A stretch of DNA of 64,000 nucleotides from Streptomyces changanensis (GTDB lineage: Bacteria; Actinomycetota; Actinomycetes; Streptomycetales; Streptomycetaceae), in NCBI RefSeq assembly GCF_024600715.1, contig NZ_CP102332.1, positions 2,232,001-2,296,000 on the forward strand. Direction: 5' to 3'. The first letter of the stretch is position 1; every line of letters begins with the position of its first letter. The position numbers were made by a program, and so were the translations under genes. The notes beneath the pieces are model-generated. The model saw only the letters and a list, made by a program, of their open reading frames with translations. It was not told where the DNA came from and ran no database searches. Shown in pieces: positions 1-7,206 of this stretch.

Positions 1-642
1 CAGGATCTTCTTCAGGTTGTCGATCTCCGCCTGGTGGCCCGCGTAGAACAGCGGCCACATGTCGCCGACCCAGGGGCGATCGGGGGTGGTGGCGAGCTCC
101 GGGTGCGGGTTCTCGTCGTAGTACGGGTGGCGGCAGTTGGTCCAGATGACCACGGAGCCGGGCCTGTTCAGGACGATCTCCGCCGGGACGATCCGGTGGA
201 GGTAGTTCATCCACAGCTCCTCGCCCTGGTCCCAGGCGCAGCGCATGTCGACGGTGAGGGCGTTCGGGTCGCCGTCGATCCGCATGAAGATCTTGGTGTT
301 GTCGTCGAGGAGGACGTCGCGGCCCTGGTAGACGCCGGGGACGTCGGTGGGGGCGAAGTCGCGGGTGCTGTAGGTGTACTCGTTGAGGTTGCGGACGTCG
401 GTGAGGTAGTCGTAGACCGCCTGCGGGGGCGCGTCGATGTACTGGTGGACGGTGACGAACCGGCCGTACACCTCGTCGTAGGTGAAGCTGTCCTTCGTCA
501 TCTGCGCGGCGACGGCCATGGCCTCCTCACGCGGCGTGGTCTCCCAGCGCAGCAGGCCGGGGACGTCCTTGACGCCGGCCGGGATCGGCTCCGGGGCGAC
601 GTAGCCGGGCAGGGGGGTCGGGTTGGTGACGGAGGTGGTCAT
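1..642 (-). CDS. SRPBCC-family protein (polyketide cyclase/START-like), partial
   Basis: The first 214 codons of a leftward gene run off the window. The frame opens at ATG 642-640 and has no stop through base 1. After about 60 residues comes a stretch typical of SRPBCC domains, with VTVHQYIDAPPQAVYDYLTD followed by a strand-rich region (YTYSTRDFAP, TKIFMRIDGD, VVIWTNCRHPYY). These domains bind hydrophobic ligands in a deep cavity and act in polyketide or lipid cyclisation. The ATG overlaps the TGA of the ThDP enzyme (ATGA) and an AAGGAG lies just upstream inside that gene, so the two are translationally coupled. I infer a role on an intermediate of the lipid pathway. The ligand is unknown and the C-terminus is not visible. 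Confidence 0.85.
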   Translation of the reverse strand, partial: MTTSVTNPTPLPGYVAPEPIPAGVKDVPGLLRWETTPREEAMAVAAQMTKDSFTYDEVYGRFVTVHQYIDAPPQAVYDYLTDVRNLNEYTYSTRDFAPTDVPGVYQGRDVLLDDNTKIFMRIDGDPNALTVDMRCAWDQGEELWMNYLHRIVPAEIVLNRPGSVVIWTNCRHPYYDENPHPELATTPDRPWVGDMWPLFYAGHQAEIDNLKKIL

Positions 643-2426
643 CCTGGTACGGCTCCTTCTCGGACGGGCCGTCCGCGGCCGGTGAGCAGCACGTGCTGCC
701 GGAACGGCCGGAACGGTGGCATTTCGGTGGGGTCGACGTCCACGCAGACCAGCGCGGGCGACGAGGTGGCGTGGGCGCGGTCCAGGGCCGCGCCCAGCTC
801 TCCCGCGGTGCGGACGGTGTCGGCGGCCAGGCCGGGGAACATCGCGGCGGCGCCGTCGCCGATCCGGGCCGGCCGGAAGAGGTTGTAGGAGTAGTCGCCG
901 GAGAAGAACAGCTGCTCCCGGGTGGCGCACATGCCGTGGGCGTTGTTGTTCAGCACGACGAAGGTGACGGGCAGGTCGTGTTCGACGGCCGTGTGCACCT
1001 CCATGCCGTGCATGAAGAACGCCCCGTCGCCGGCGATGACGCAGGTGCGCCGGCCGGTGGCGAACGCCGCGCCCACCCCCGCGCCGAAGCTGTGGCCCAT
1101 GCCGCCCATGCCGAGGGCGGCGATGAACCGGCCGCCGGGGGGCACGTCGACGTGGTGGATGGCGGCGGCCCCGGTGTTGCCGGCGTCGGCCACGACGGTG
1201 GCGCCCTCGGGAAGGTGGGCCGCGACGGTCAGGGCGGCCGTGCGCAGGTCCAGCGAAGTCGCCGGGTCGGGTACGGCGGCGGCCGGGCGCACGGGCCGCG
1301 GCGCGGGCCCCGGCTGCCGGGCGGTCCGACCGGGCGCCGGGTGCTCGGCGGCCGGGCCGGACGTCGGGCGGTCCGCGGCGGGGCCGGACGCGGTGGTGAC
1401 CTCCCGCTCCAGCAGCTCCAGCTCGGCGGCGACCGGCCCGGTGAGGCGGACCAGCTCCTCGTGGGCGCCGAGGAACGGCTCGCGCGGGTCGACGCAGACC
1501 ACCGGCACGCCCTTGAGGTGCTCGTGCAGTCCGGCGCCGGCCATCTGCGGCAGTCGCGTGCCGGCGAGCAGCACGGCGGACGCCCGCTCCAGGGCCTCCT
1601 GCACCTCGGCCGTGCCGATCGCGCCGGCGATGCCGAGGTGGCCGGGGTCGCGCGGGTCGGCGACGTCCTTGGCGTCGGGGACGACCGCGACCGCCGCGCC
1701 CAGCGCCGCGGTGAGCCGGGCCAGCTGGGGACGGGCGTCGGCGCGGGCGACGGCCTCGCCGGCGATGACGGCGACACCGCCGCGCCGGGCCGCCGCGCGC
1801 AGCAGCCCGGCGGCGCGGCTCCGCTCGGCCGCGTCGGACAGCGGCAGCGCGGCCGGGGCCACCGCGGCGGGCGGGTCCCACGACGGGATGACGGCCTGCT
1901 GCACGTCCTTGGGGAGGAGCAGCACGGCGGGCCCGGGCGCCGCCGGGTCGGTCGCCGCGGCCAGGGCGCGCGGCAGTTCCCGGACGATCGACTCGGGGTC
2001 GTCGACGCGGACGCAGTACACGGCCAGTTCGGCGAACATCCGGGCGGCGTCGATCGAACCGGCGAGGCCGCTGGTCTCCTGGAAGGAACCGCGGCCGTCG
2101 AGCGCGGCCGGCGGCTGCCCGATCAGGACGAGCGCCGGCACGTAGGAGGCGCGCAGCTCGGCGATGCCGGGGACGAGGTTCATCGCGCCGGCGCCGGAGG
2201 TGGCGGCGATCACCGGGACGCGCTGCGACGCGCGGTGGTAGCCGTCCGCCATGGTGGCGGCGGAGAACTCGTGCTTGGCCACCACCCCCAGGGGGCCGGC
2301 CTGCGCATGGTGCAGCGCGTCGTAGAGGTCCTCGATGTTGGCGCCGCCGACTCCGAATACATGGCTGACTTCCTGCCGTTGCAGGAAATCCACGACGAAA
2401 TCGACCACGCGGGGTGAACTTCTCAT
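639..2426 (-). CDS. Thiamine diphosphate-dependent lyase/carboligase (acetolactate synthase-like)
   Basis: A 595-residue enzyme with the three-domain ThDP fold. The N-terminal PYR domain carries the activating glutamate E53 (VVAKHEFSAATMADGYHRAS). A central domain spans roughly 185-340. A Pro/Ala-rich linker spans about 343-390. The C-terminal PP domain has the ThDP/Mg motif GDGAFF at 466-471 ending in the NNN of VVLNNNAHG. Such enzymes decarboxylate a 2-oxo acid (often pyruvate) and pass the acyl anion to an acceptor. In this lipid cluster I infer carboligation onto a fatty aldehyde or enal, as PigD does in prodigiosin synthesis, but the substrate is not shown by sequence. ATG 2426-2424 was chosen over an upstream in-frame ATG because GGAAGGGGGCGG precedes it and homology starts at MRSSPRVVDF. 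It is divergent from the ACP operon. Confidence 0.9.
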   Translation of the reverse strand: MRSSPRVVDFVVDFLQRQEVSHVFGVGGANIEDLYDALHHAQAGPLGVVAKHEFSAATMADGYHRASQRVPVIAATSGAGAMNLVPGIAELRASYVPALVLIGQPPAALDGRGSFQETSGLAGSIDAARMFAELAVYCVRVDDPESIVRELPRALAAATDPAAPGPAVLLLPKDVQQAVIPSWDPPAAVAPAALPLSDAAERSRAAGLLRAAARRGGVAVIAGEAVARADARPQLARLTAALGAAVAVVPDAKDVADPRDPGHLGIAGAIGTAEVQEALERASAVLLAGTRLPQMAGAGLHEHLKGVPVVCVDPREPFLGAHEELVRLTGPVAAELELLEREVTTASGPAADRPTSGPAAEHPAPGRTARQPGPAPRPVRPAAAVPDPATSLDLRTAALTVAAHLPEGATVVADAGNTGAAAIHHVDVPPGGRFIAALGMGGMGHSFGAGVGAAFATGRRTCVIAGDGAFFMHGMEVHTAVEHDLPVTFVVLNNNAHGMCATREQLFFSGDYSYNLFRPARIGDGAAAMFPGLAADTVRTAGELGAALDRAHATSSPALVCVDVDPTEMPPFRPFRQHVLLTGRGRPVREGAVPG

Positions 2427-2686
2427 GTGGCCGCCCCCTTCCGACGGTGGTGCGGCCATTACAGGCAGCGCCGCCGACGGGCGACAAGTGACCGGGATCT
2501 GCCGGTCGACAGGGGCCGCACCGGCAGGTTTCGACCAGGTGCCGCGGACGCGACCCGGCAGTGACCTGCCGGCCCGAGGAGGGTTCGCATGGCAGGGATC
2601 TGCCATGTCCGACTGTCATGTATCCGGCCACGTGGCGCCGTTAGGTTTCCCGGCACATCGACGTACGAACGAATGGGGAAACCACC
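2427..2686. promoter_or_regulatory. Divergent promoter region of the lipid cluster
   Basis: These 260 bp separate the leftward ThDP/SRPBCC operon from the rightward ACP operon. The stretch is lower in coding signal and rich in inverted repeats sharing CGGCAG/CTGCCG half-sites. I could not assign -35 and -10 boxes confidently. Both halves of the cluster are probably switched together from here. Confidence 0.7.
2490..2607. promoter_or_regulatory. Three operator-like inverted repeats
   Basis: Three palindromes lie in one promoter region. They are GACCGG-N6-CCGGTC at 2490-2507, CCGGCAG-N4-CTGCCGG at 2555-2572 and CATGGCAG-N4-CTGCCATG at 2588-2607. The last two share the core GGCAG-N4-CTGCC. A 10-base direct repeat GGGATCTGCC links the first (2494-2503) and third (2595-2604). 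An extra CCGGCAG half-site sits at 2521-2527. Spacing between centres is about 65 and 34 bp, both close to a whole number of turns plus 0.2. They look like sites for a dimeric repressor such as a TetR or GntR member. No such regulator gene is in the window. Confidence 0.5.
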
Positions 2687-2938
2687 GTGATCACCGTCGC
2701 CACCGTCTGCTCCCTCATAGAGAAGAAGCTCGGCAGCAAGGCCGCCGGCCTGACGCTCGACGAGAACACGGCGTTCGACTCGGTCGGCCTGTCCAGCCTC
2801 CAGATCGCCGACATCGTCTACACGATCGAGGACGACGCGGAGATCGAGCTCGACCCGAGCGAGGCGGCCAACGTCAAGACCGTCGGTGACCTGGTCACGC
2901 TGGTGGAGGCCACGAAGTCCGCCGGTGCGGCGGCATGA
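2687..2938 (+). CDS. Stand-alone acyl carrier protein
   Basis: An 83-residue acidic four-helix carrier protein. The phosphopantetheine attachment serine is most likely S37 in DSVGLSSLQI, where the usual DSL is SSL. It would hold the acyl chain as a thioester for the neighbouring desaturase, dehydrogenase and reductase, and is the natural partner of the fatty acyl-AMP ligase at 9.8 kb. The start is GTG 2687, preceded by GGGGAAACCACC. Its TGA overlaps the ATG of the next gene (ATGA). This is the first gene of the rightward operon. Confidence 0.9.
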   Translation: MITVATVCSLIEKKLGSKAAGLTLDENTAFDSVGLSSLQIADIVYTIEDDAEIELDPSEAANVKTVGDLVTLVEATKSAGAAA

Positions 2939-3852
2939 CCACCGCGACCACCCCGACCACCGCGACCGACGCCTACCGGGGGGCGACGGCGGAGGCGATC
3001 CGGCACCACTACGACGTCTCCAACGACTTCTACGCCCTGTGGCTGGACGACTCCCTCACCTACACCTGCGCCCTGTGGGACGACTCCACCACCGGCCTGG
3101 CCGGGGTGCCGGAGACGCTGGAGAGCGCGCAGGCGCGCAAGCTGGACTACCTCATCGAGGGGGCCAGGGCGGCCGGCGCCCGCCGGGTCCTGGACGTGGG
3201 GTGCGGCTGGGGCAGCCTGCTGAAGCGGCTCACGGGGATCTACGGCGTCGAGCACGCCGTGGGCCTGACCCTCAGCGACAGCCAGGCCGAACTGGTCCGC
3301 GGGGCGGCGCTGCCCGGCGCGGAGGTCCGCGTGGAGAACTGGCGCGACCACCACCCCGAGGAGGGGTACGACGCGATCGTCTCCATCGGCGCGTTCGAGC
3401 ACTTCGCCACCACGGGCCTGTCCCGCGCCGAACGGATCGCGGCGTACCGGGAGTTCTTCGAGCGGTGCCACGCGTGGCTGCCGCCGCGCGGCCGGATCGC
3501 CCTGCAGACCAACGTCAAGGGCAACAACACCGTGATGGACAAGGCCACGGTGCGGGAGCTGATGTTCATCATCGACACGATCTTCCCGGAGTCCGAGATC
3601 CCGGCCCTGTCCGAGGTGGTCGAGTCGTCCGAGAAGCTCTTCGACGTCGTCTCCCTGCGCAACGACCCCGACCACTACGCCCGCACCTGCGCGGAGTGGC
3701 TGCGCCGCCTGCGGGAGAACCGCGCGTCCGCCGTACGGGTCGCGGGCGAGGAGACCGTCCGCAACTACGAGAAGTACCTGGGGGCGAGCGTCCGGCACTT
3801 CGAGAACCGGCACCTGGGCCTGTCGAGGATCATCCTCGAAAAGGGGCGGTAG
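2935..3852 (+). CDS. Cyclopropane-fatty-acyl synthase family SAM methyltransferase
   Basis: A 305-residue soluble methyltransferase of the CFA/mycolic-acid cyclopropane synthase family. It shows the N-terminal HHYDVSNDFY and YTCALW (C45) motifs, the SAM loop VLDVGCGWGSLL, GLTLSDSQ, and SIGAFEHF with E155, one of the residues that hold the catalytic bicarbonate in this family. The usual histidine of the LHTI-type strand is replaced: the sequence reads IALQTNVKG with Q191. That suggests either a changed active site (C- or N-methylation rather than cyclopropanation) or a tolerated substitution. The likely acceptor is an unsaturated or enolisable acyl chain on the ACP. The start ATG overlaps the ACP stop and the end shares a base with the next GTG (TAGTG). 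Confidence 0.9.
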   Translation: MTTATTPTTATDAYRGATAEAIRHHYDVSNDFYALWLDDSLTYTCALWDDSTTGLAGVPETLESAQARKLDYLIEGARAAGARRVLDVGCGWGSLLKRLTGIYGVEHAVGLTLSDSQAELVRGAALPGAEVRVENWRDHHPEEGYDAIVSIGAFEHFATTGLSRAERIAAYREFFERCHAWLPPRGRIALQTNVKGNNTVMDKATVRELMFIIDTIFPESEIPALSEVVESSEKLFDVVSLRNDPDHYARTCAEWLRRLRENRASAVRVAGEETVRNYEKYLGASVRHFENRHLGLSRIILEKGR

Positions 3853-5177
3853 TGGGTACGCGCAAGCACGTCGTCTACTGGCACGAGACCGAGGCCGTCA
3901 CGCCCGAGCCGCCGCTGCGCGACGCGGTCGACTGTGACGTCGCCGTCGTCGGCGGCGGGTACACCGGCTTGTGGGCCGCCCACTTCCTGAAGGAGGCGGA
4001 GCCCGCGCTCGACATCCGGATCGTCGAGGCGGAGTACTCGGGGTACGGGGCGTCCGGCCGCGCCGACGGGTTCGTCACGCCGACCATCGGCAAGGACATC
4101 CAGGCGCTCGTCCAGGAGTTCGGCACGCGCCGCGCCCTGGAGGCGTCCCAGGCGGTCGGCCGCTCGATCCTGGAGATCGGCCGGTTCCTGCGCCGCAACA
4201 AGGTCGACGCCGAGTACGAGGCCAACGACTACCTGATGGTCGCCACCGACGCCGCCCAGCTGCGCCGGCTGCGCGAGGACCGGGAGCTGGCCACCACCAT
4301 CGCCGGCCGCGAACAGCCCGAGATCCTCTCCGCGGCGCGCGCCCGGGAGGTGATCGGCTCTCCGGCGGTGCTCGGCGCGATGCGCGTCGGCGGCGCGCTG
4401 GTCAACCCGTTCAAGCTGGCCAGGGGCGTGGCGCGGGTCGTCAAGGAGCGCGGCGTCACCGTCTACGAGAACACGCCCGTGCTGCGGGTGCTGCCCGGCG
4501 TGCGGCCGACGGTGGTCACGCCCGGCGGGCGGATCACCGCCGACAAGGTGATCATCGCGGCGAACGCGCACCAGTTCACCTTCGCGCCGTTCCGCAACAA
4601 GACCGTGCCGATCTGGAGCTACGCGCTGGTGAGCGAGCCGCTCACCGACGAGCAGCTGGGCCGGGTCGCCTGGGCCGGCCGCGAGGGCATGGTCGAGGCG
4701 AAGACGTTCCTGACCTGCGCGCGCTTCACCGCGGACAACCGGCTGATGTTCGCCGGCGGGCCCGCCCTGTACTTCCTGGGCCGCGACACGCGCCGCCGCC
4801 GGATGAACGACCCGCGCGCCTACCGGGCGCTGCAGGAGGAGTTCCGCCGGTTCTTCCCCATGTGGGGCGACGTGCGGTTCACCTACGCGTACGGCGGCAC
4901 GGTCGACGTCACCCGGGACTACGCCCCGCACTTCGGACAGCTGCCCGGCGGCAACGTCTTCTACGGCTACGGCTTCAACGGCAACGGCATCGCCGCCACG
5001 CACACCGGCGGCAAGGTCCTGCGCGACCTCGTCCTCGGCAAGGACACCGAGTACGCGCGCCTGCTCTACGTCGACGACGGCCACCGCAGGCAGCGCGACT
5101 TCCCGCCCGAGCCGCTGCTGTACGTGGGCGCCCGGGCCACCACACGGCTCATGGAGTGGAAGGAGTCCCGGCCATGA
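3852..5177 (+). CDS. FAD-dependent oxidoreductase (DAO/amine-oxidase-like)
   Basis: A 441-residue flavoprotein. The dinucleotide fold is at about 30-60 (DVAVVGGGYTGLWAAHFL, then RIVEAE) and a second flavin-contact region is near the C-terminus (HFGQLPGGNVFYGYGFNGNG). The architecture matches D-amino-acid-oxidase-fold enzymes of the gamma-glutamylputrescine oxidase/sarcosine oxidase type, which oxidise C-N bonds. With an aminotransferase in the same cluster, I infer oxidation of an amine-bearing intermediate. The substrate is unproven. GTG 3852 overlaps the TAG of the methyltransferase gene by one base, and the TGA overlaps the next ATG, so the unit is tightly coupled. Confidence 0.88.
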   Translation: MGTRKHVVYWHETEAVTPEPPLRDAVDCDVAVVGGGYTGLWAAHFLKEAEPALDIRIVEAEYSGYGASGRADGFVTPTIGKDIQALVQEFGTRRALEASQAVGRSILEIGRFLRRNKVDAEYEANDYLMVATDAAQLRRLREDRELATTIAGREQPEILSAARAREVIGSPAVLGAMRVGGALVNPFKLARGVARVVKERGVTVYENTPVLRVLPGVRPTVVTPGGRITADKVIIAANAHQFTFAPFRNKTVPIWSYALVSEPLTDEQLGRVAWAGREGMVEAKTFLTCARFTADNRLMFAGGPALYFLGRDTRRRRMNDPRAYRALQEEFRRFFPMWGDVRFTYAYGGTVDVTRDYAPHFGQLPGGNVFYGYGFNGNGIAATHTGGKVLRDLVLGKDTEYARLLYVDDGHRRQRDFPPEPLLYVGARATTRLMEWKESRP

Positions 5178-6193
5178 CCGGACAGCGCCGCACCGTGCTG
5201 CTCACGGGGGCCTCCGGCGTCGTGGGACAGGCCGTCCTGCGGGAGGCGCCCGGCCGGCCCGTACGGATCGTCTCGATGGCCCGCCCCGGCGGCACCCCCC
5301 TCCCGGCCGGCACCGAGGAGGTCCTCGGCGCCGACCTGGCGCAGCCCCGCTTCGGCCTCGACGAGGACAGCTACGCCGCCCTGGCCCGCGACGTCGACAC
5401 CGTCATCCACTCGGCCGGACTGACCGAGTGGGGCCTGCCCGACGAGCGGTACAAGCCGGTCAACGTCGACGGCACGCGCCGCGTCATCGACTTCGCCCAG
5501 CGCGCCGGCGCCACCGTCCACTTCATGAGCACCGCCTTCGTGGCCGCGCTCTTCACGGGCGCGCCGCACCGGCTGAGCGACACGAACGTCACGACGAACT
5601 ACGTCCGCTCCAAGCTGCGCTCCGAGCAGCTGCTGCGCGACAGCGGGATCCGGCACACCGTGTTCCGGCCCACCAACCTGATCGGCGACTCGGTCACCGG
5701 CTGGACCTCGCGCGGCCAGATCGTGCAGCTGATGTCGGACTGGATCTGCCGCGGCCGGGCGCCGTTCGTCCCCGTGCACCGGGGCAACCGGATCGACGTC
5801 GTGCCGCAGGACCTCCTCGCCAAGGCGGTGCTGCGGGCCGTCGAACTCGGCGACGACGAGGGCGCGTTCTGGGTGACGTACGGCGACGAGGCCATGGACA
5901 TGGAGCGGGCGGTCGAGGTGTGCGCCAAGCACGCGGCGACCCTCGGCCGGACCCTCAAGCCGGTCCCGGTGACCGACCCCGACGCCCTCGACCCGGAGGA
6001 GCTGCGGCGGCTGCCGCCGCCGGCCCGCTCGTACCTGTCGGTGCTGCGGGACGTCAGTGAGGTCACCCGGTGCAGCGGCGGCGTCCTGCCGACGTCCATG
6101 CCGGAGCTGCGCGAGCGGTACGGCATCCCGCACGTCGAGGACACCGACGCCTACCTGCGGACGCTCGAGTACGCCTCCGCCCACCTCAGCTGA
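5174..6193 (+). CDS. Extended SDR / thioester-reductase-like NAD(P) enzyme
   Basis: A 339-residue extended short-chain dehydrogenase. It has the nucleotide motif TGASGVVGQ near the N-terminus, VIHSAGLTEW, VNVDGTRRVIDFA, and the catalytic YxxxK in NYVRSKLRSEQLL. The order of these blocks and FRPTNLIGD resemble the NAD_binding_4 family, whose members reduce acyl thioesters to aldehydes or alcohols. I infer reductive release of the acyl chain from the ACP, which would supply the aldehyde for the ThDP enzyme. A plain epimerase/ketoreductase is the alternative. ATG 5174 overlaps the preceding TGA. Confidence 0.85.
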   Translation: MTGQRRTVLLTGASGVVGQAVLREAPGRPVRIVSMARPGGTPLPAGTEEVLGADLAQPRFGLDEDSYAALARDVDTVIHSAGLTEWGLPDERYKPVNVDGTRRVIDFAQRAGATVHFMSTAFVAALFTGAPHRLSDTNVTTNYVRSKLRSEQLLRDSGIRHTVFRPTNLIGDSVTGWTSRGQIVQLMSDWICRGRAPFVPVHRGNRIDVVPQDLLAKAVLRAVELGDDEGAFWVTYGDEAMDMERAVEVCAKHAATLGRTLKPVPVTDPDALDPEELRRLPPPARSYLSVLRDVSEVTRCSGGVLPTSMPELRERYGIPHVEDTDAYLRTLEYASAHLS

Positions 6194-6212
6194 GACCGAA
6201 GGAGCACGCCAA

Positions 6213-7127
6213 GTGAACGAGGAGTGGAAGCCGCCGCGGCTCGACGGGACCGTCGCCGTGGTGACCGGCGCCAGCCGCGGCGTGGGGCGGGGCATCGCCC
6301 TGGCCCTGGGCACCGCGGGCGCCACGGTGTACGTCACCGGCCGCAGCAGCCGCGGCGAGGGACGCACGGAGGGGCTGCCCGGCACGGTCGACGACACGGC
6401 GGAGGAGGTCACCGCCCGGGGCGGCACCGGCGTCGCCGTCCGCTGCGACCACCGCTCGACCGAGGACAACCAGGCCCTCGCCGAACGGATCCGCGCCGAC
6501 CACGGCGGTCTGGACGTGCTGGTCAACAACGCCTGGGCCGGCTACGAGCGCTCCGCGGACGTCCGGTTCGACGCGCCGTACTGGGAGCAGCCGATGTGGC
6601 GCTACGAGCTGTGCGAGGGCTCGCTGCGCGCCCAGTACGACGTGACGCGGCTGCTGACGCCGCTGATGTTCGAGCGGCCGGGCGGCCTGGTCGTCGGCAT
6701 CGGCTACACGGACGGCGACACGTACCTGGGGCAGGCCGCGTACGACGTGTTCAAGTCGGCCAACGACCGGATGAGCCGGGCGTTCGCCGCGGACCTGCGC
6801 AAGAAGCGGGTCACCGCCCTCTCGCTGCACCCCGGTTTCGTCCGCACCGAGCGGGTCGAGGCCGCGTGGGAGGCGCTGGGCGACGGTCCCGCCGCGGTGG
6901 TGCACACCCCCGAGTACGTGGGCCGCGCCATCGCCCACCTGGCGGGCGACCCCGAGGTCCGGGAGCGGGCCGGGCAGGTCCTCACCGTCGGCGACCTCGC
7001 CGCCGAGTACGGCTTCACCGACGTCGACGGCCGGCGGCTGCCCGCCTTCCGGCTGGAGGGGCGGATGAGCCTCGCCACCCGCATGGACCGGCTGAACCGG
7101 GTCGTGGCCCGGGCGGCCACCCCCTGA
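6213..7127 (+). CDS. Short-chain dehydrogenase/reductase with atypical active site
   Basis: A 304-residue classical SDR with TGASRGVGRG, an NNAWAG block and YDVFK as the Tyr-Lys pair. The catalytic serine normally about 13 residues before the tyrosine is absent: the strand reads VVGIGYTDGD with glycine there, so proton relay would have to use a threonine or tyrosine nearby. The C-terminal extension (about 40 residues after AGQVLTVGDL) resembles DHRS1-like SDRs. The start is GTG 6213 behind GAAGGAG, 19 bp after the previous stop. An acyl or ketone reductase in the lipid pathway is inferred. Confidence 0.85.
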   Translation: MNEEWKPPRLDGTVAVVTGASRGVGRGIALALGTAGATVYVTGRSSRGEGRTEGLPGTVDDTAEEVTARGGTGVAVRCDHRSTEDNQALAERIRADHGGLDVLVNNAWAGYERSADVRFDAPYWEQPMWRYELCEGSLRAQYDVTRLLTPLMFERPGGLVVGIGYTDGDTYLGQAAYDVFKSANDRMSRAFAADLRKKRVTALSLHPGFVRTERVEAAWEALGDGPAAVVHTPEYVGRAIAHLAGDPEVRERAGQVLTVGDLAAEYGFTDVDGRRLPAFRLEGRMSLATRMDRLNRVVARAATP

Positions 7128-7129
7128 CG

Positions 7130-7151
7130 GGCGCGGCCCGCCGGCCGCGCC
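7130..7151 (+). terminator. Hairpin after the SDR gene
   Basis: GGCGCGGCC at 7130-7138 pairs perfectly with GGCCGCGCC at 7143-7151 around a 4-base loop, immediately after the SDR stop. There is no T-run. It may attenuate transcription or stabilise the upstream mRNA rather than fully terminate. Confidence 0.45.
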
Positions 7152-7206
7152 GCCCACCCCCCACGGCACCACCACCCCCAGGCAAGAACGGCGAACAGGA
7201 GAAGGC

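Noticed and set aside
2589..2656. A short coding gene in the divergent promoter
   Set aside because: The frames across it lack ribosome sites and the stretch is better explained by the inverted repeats.
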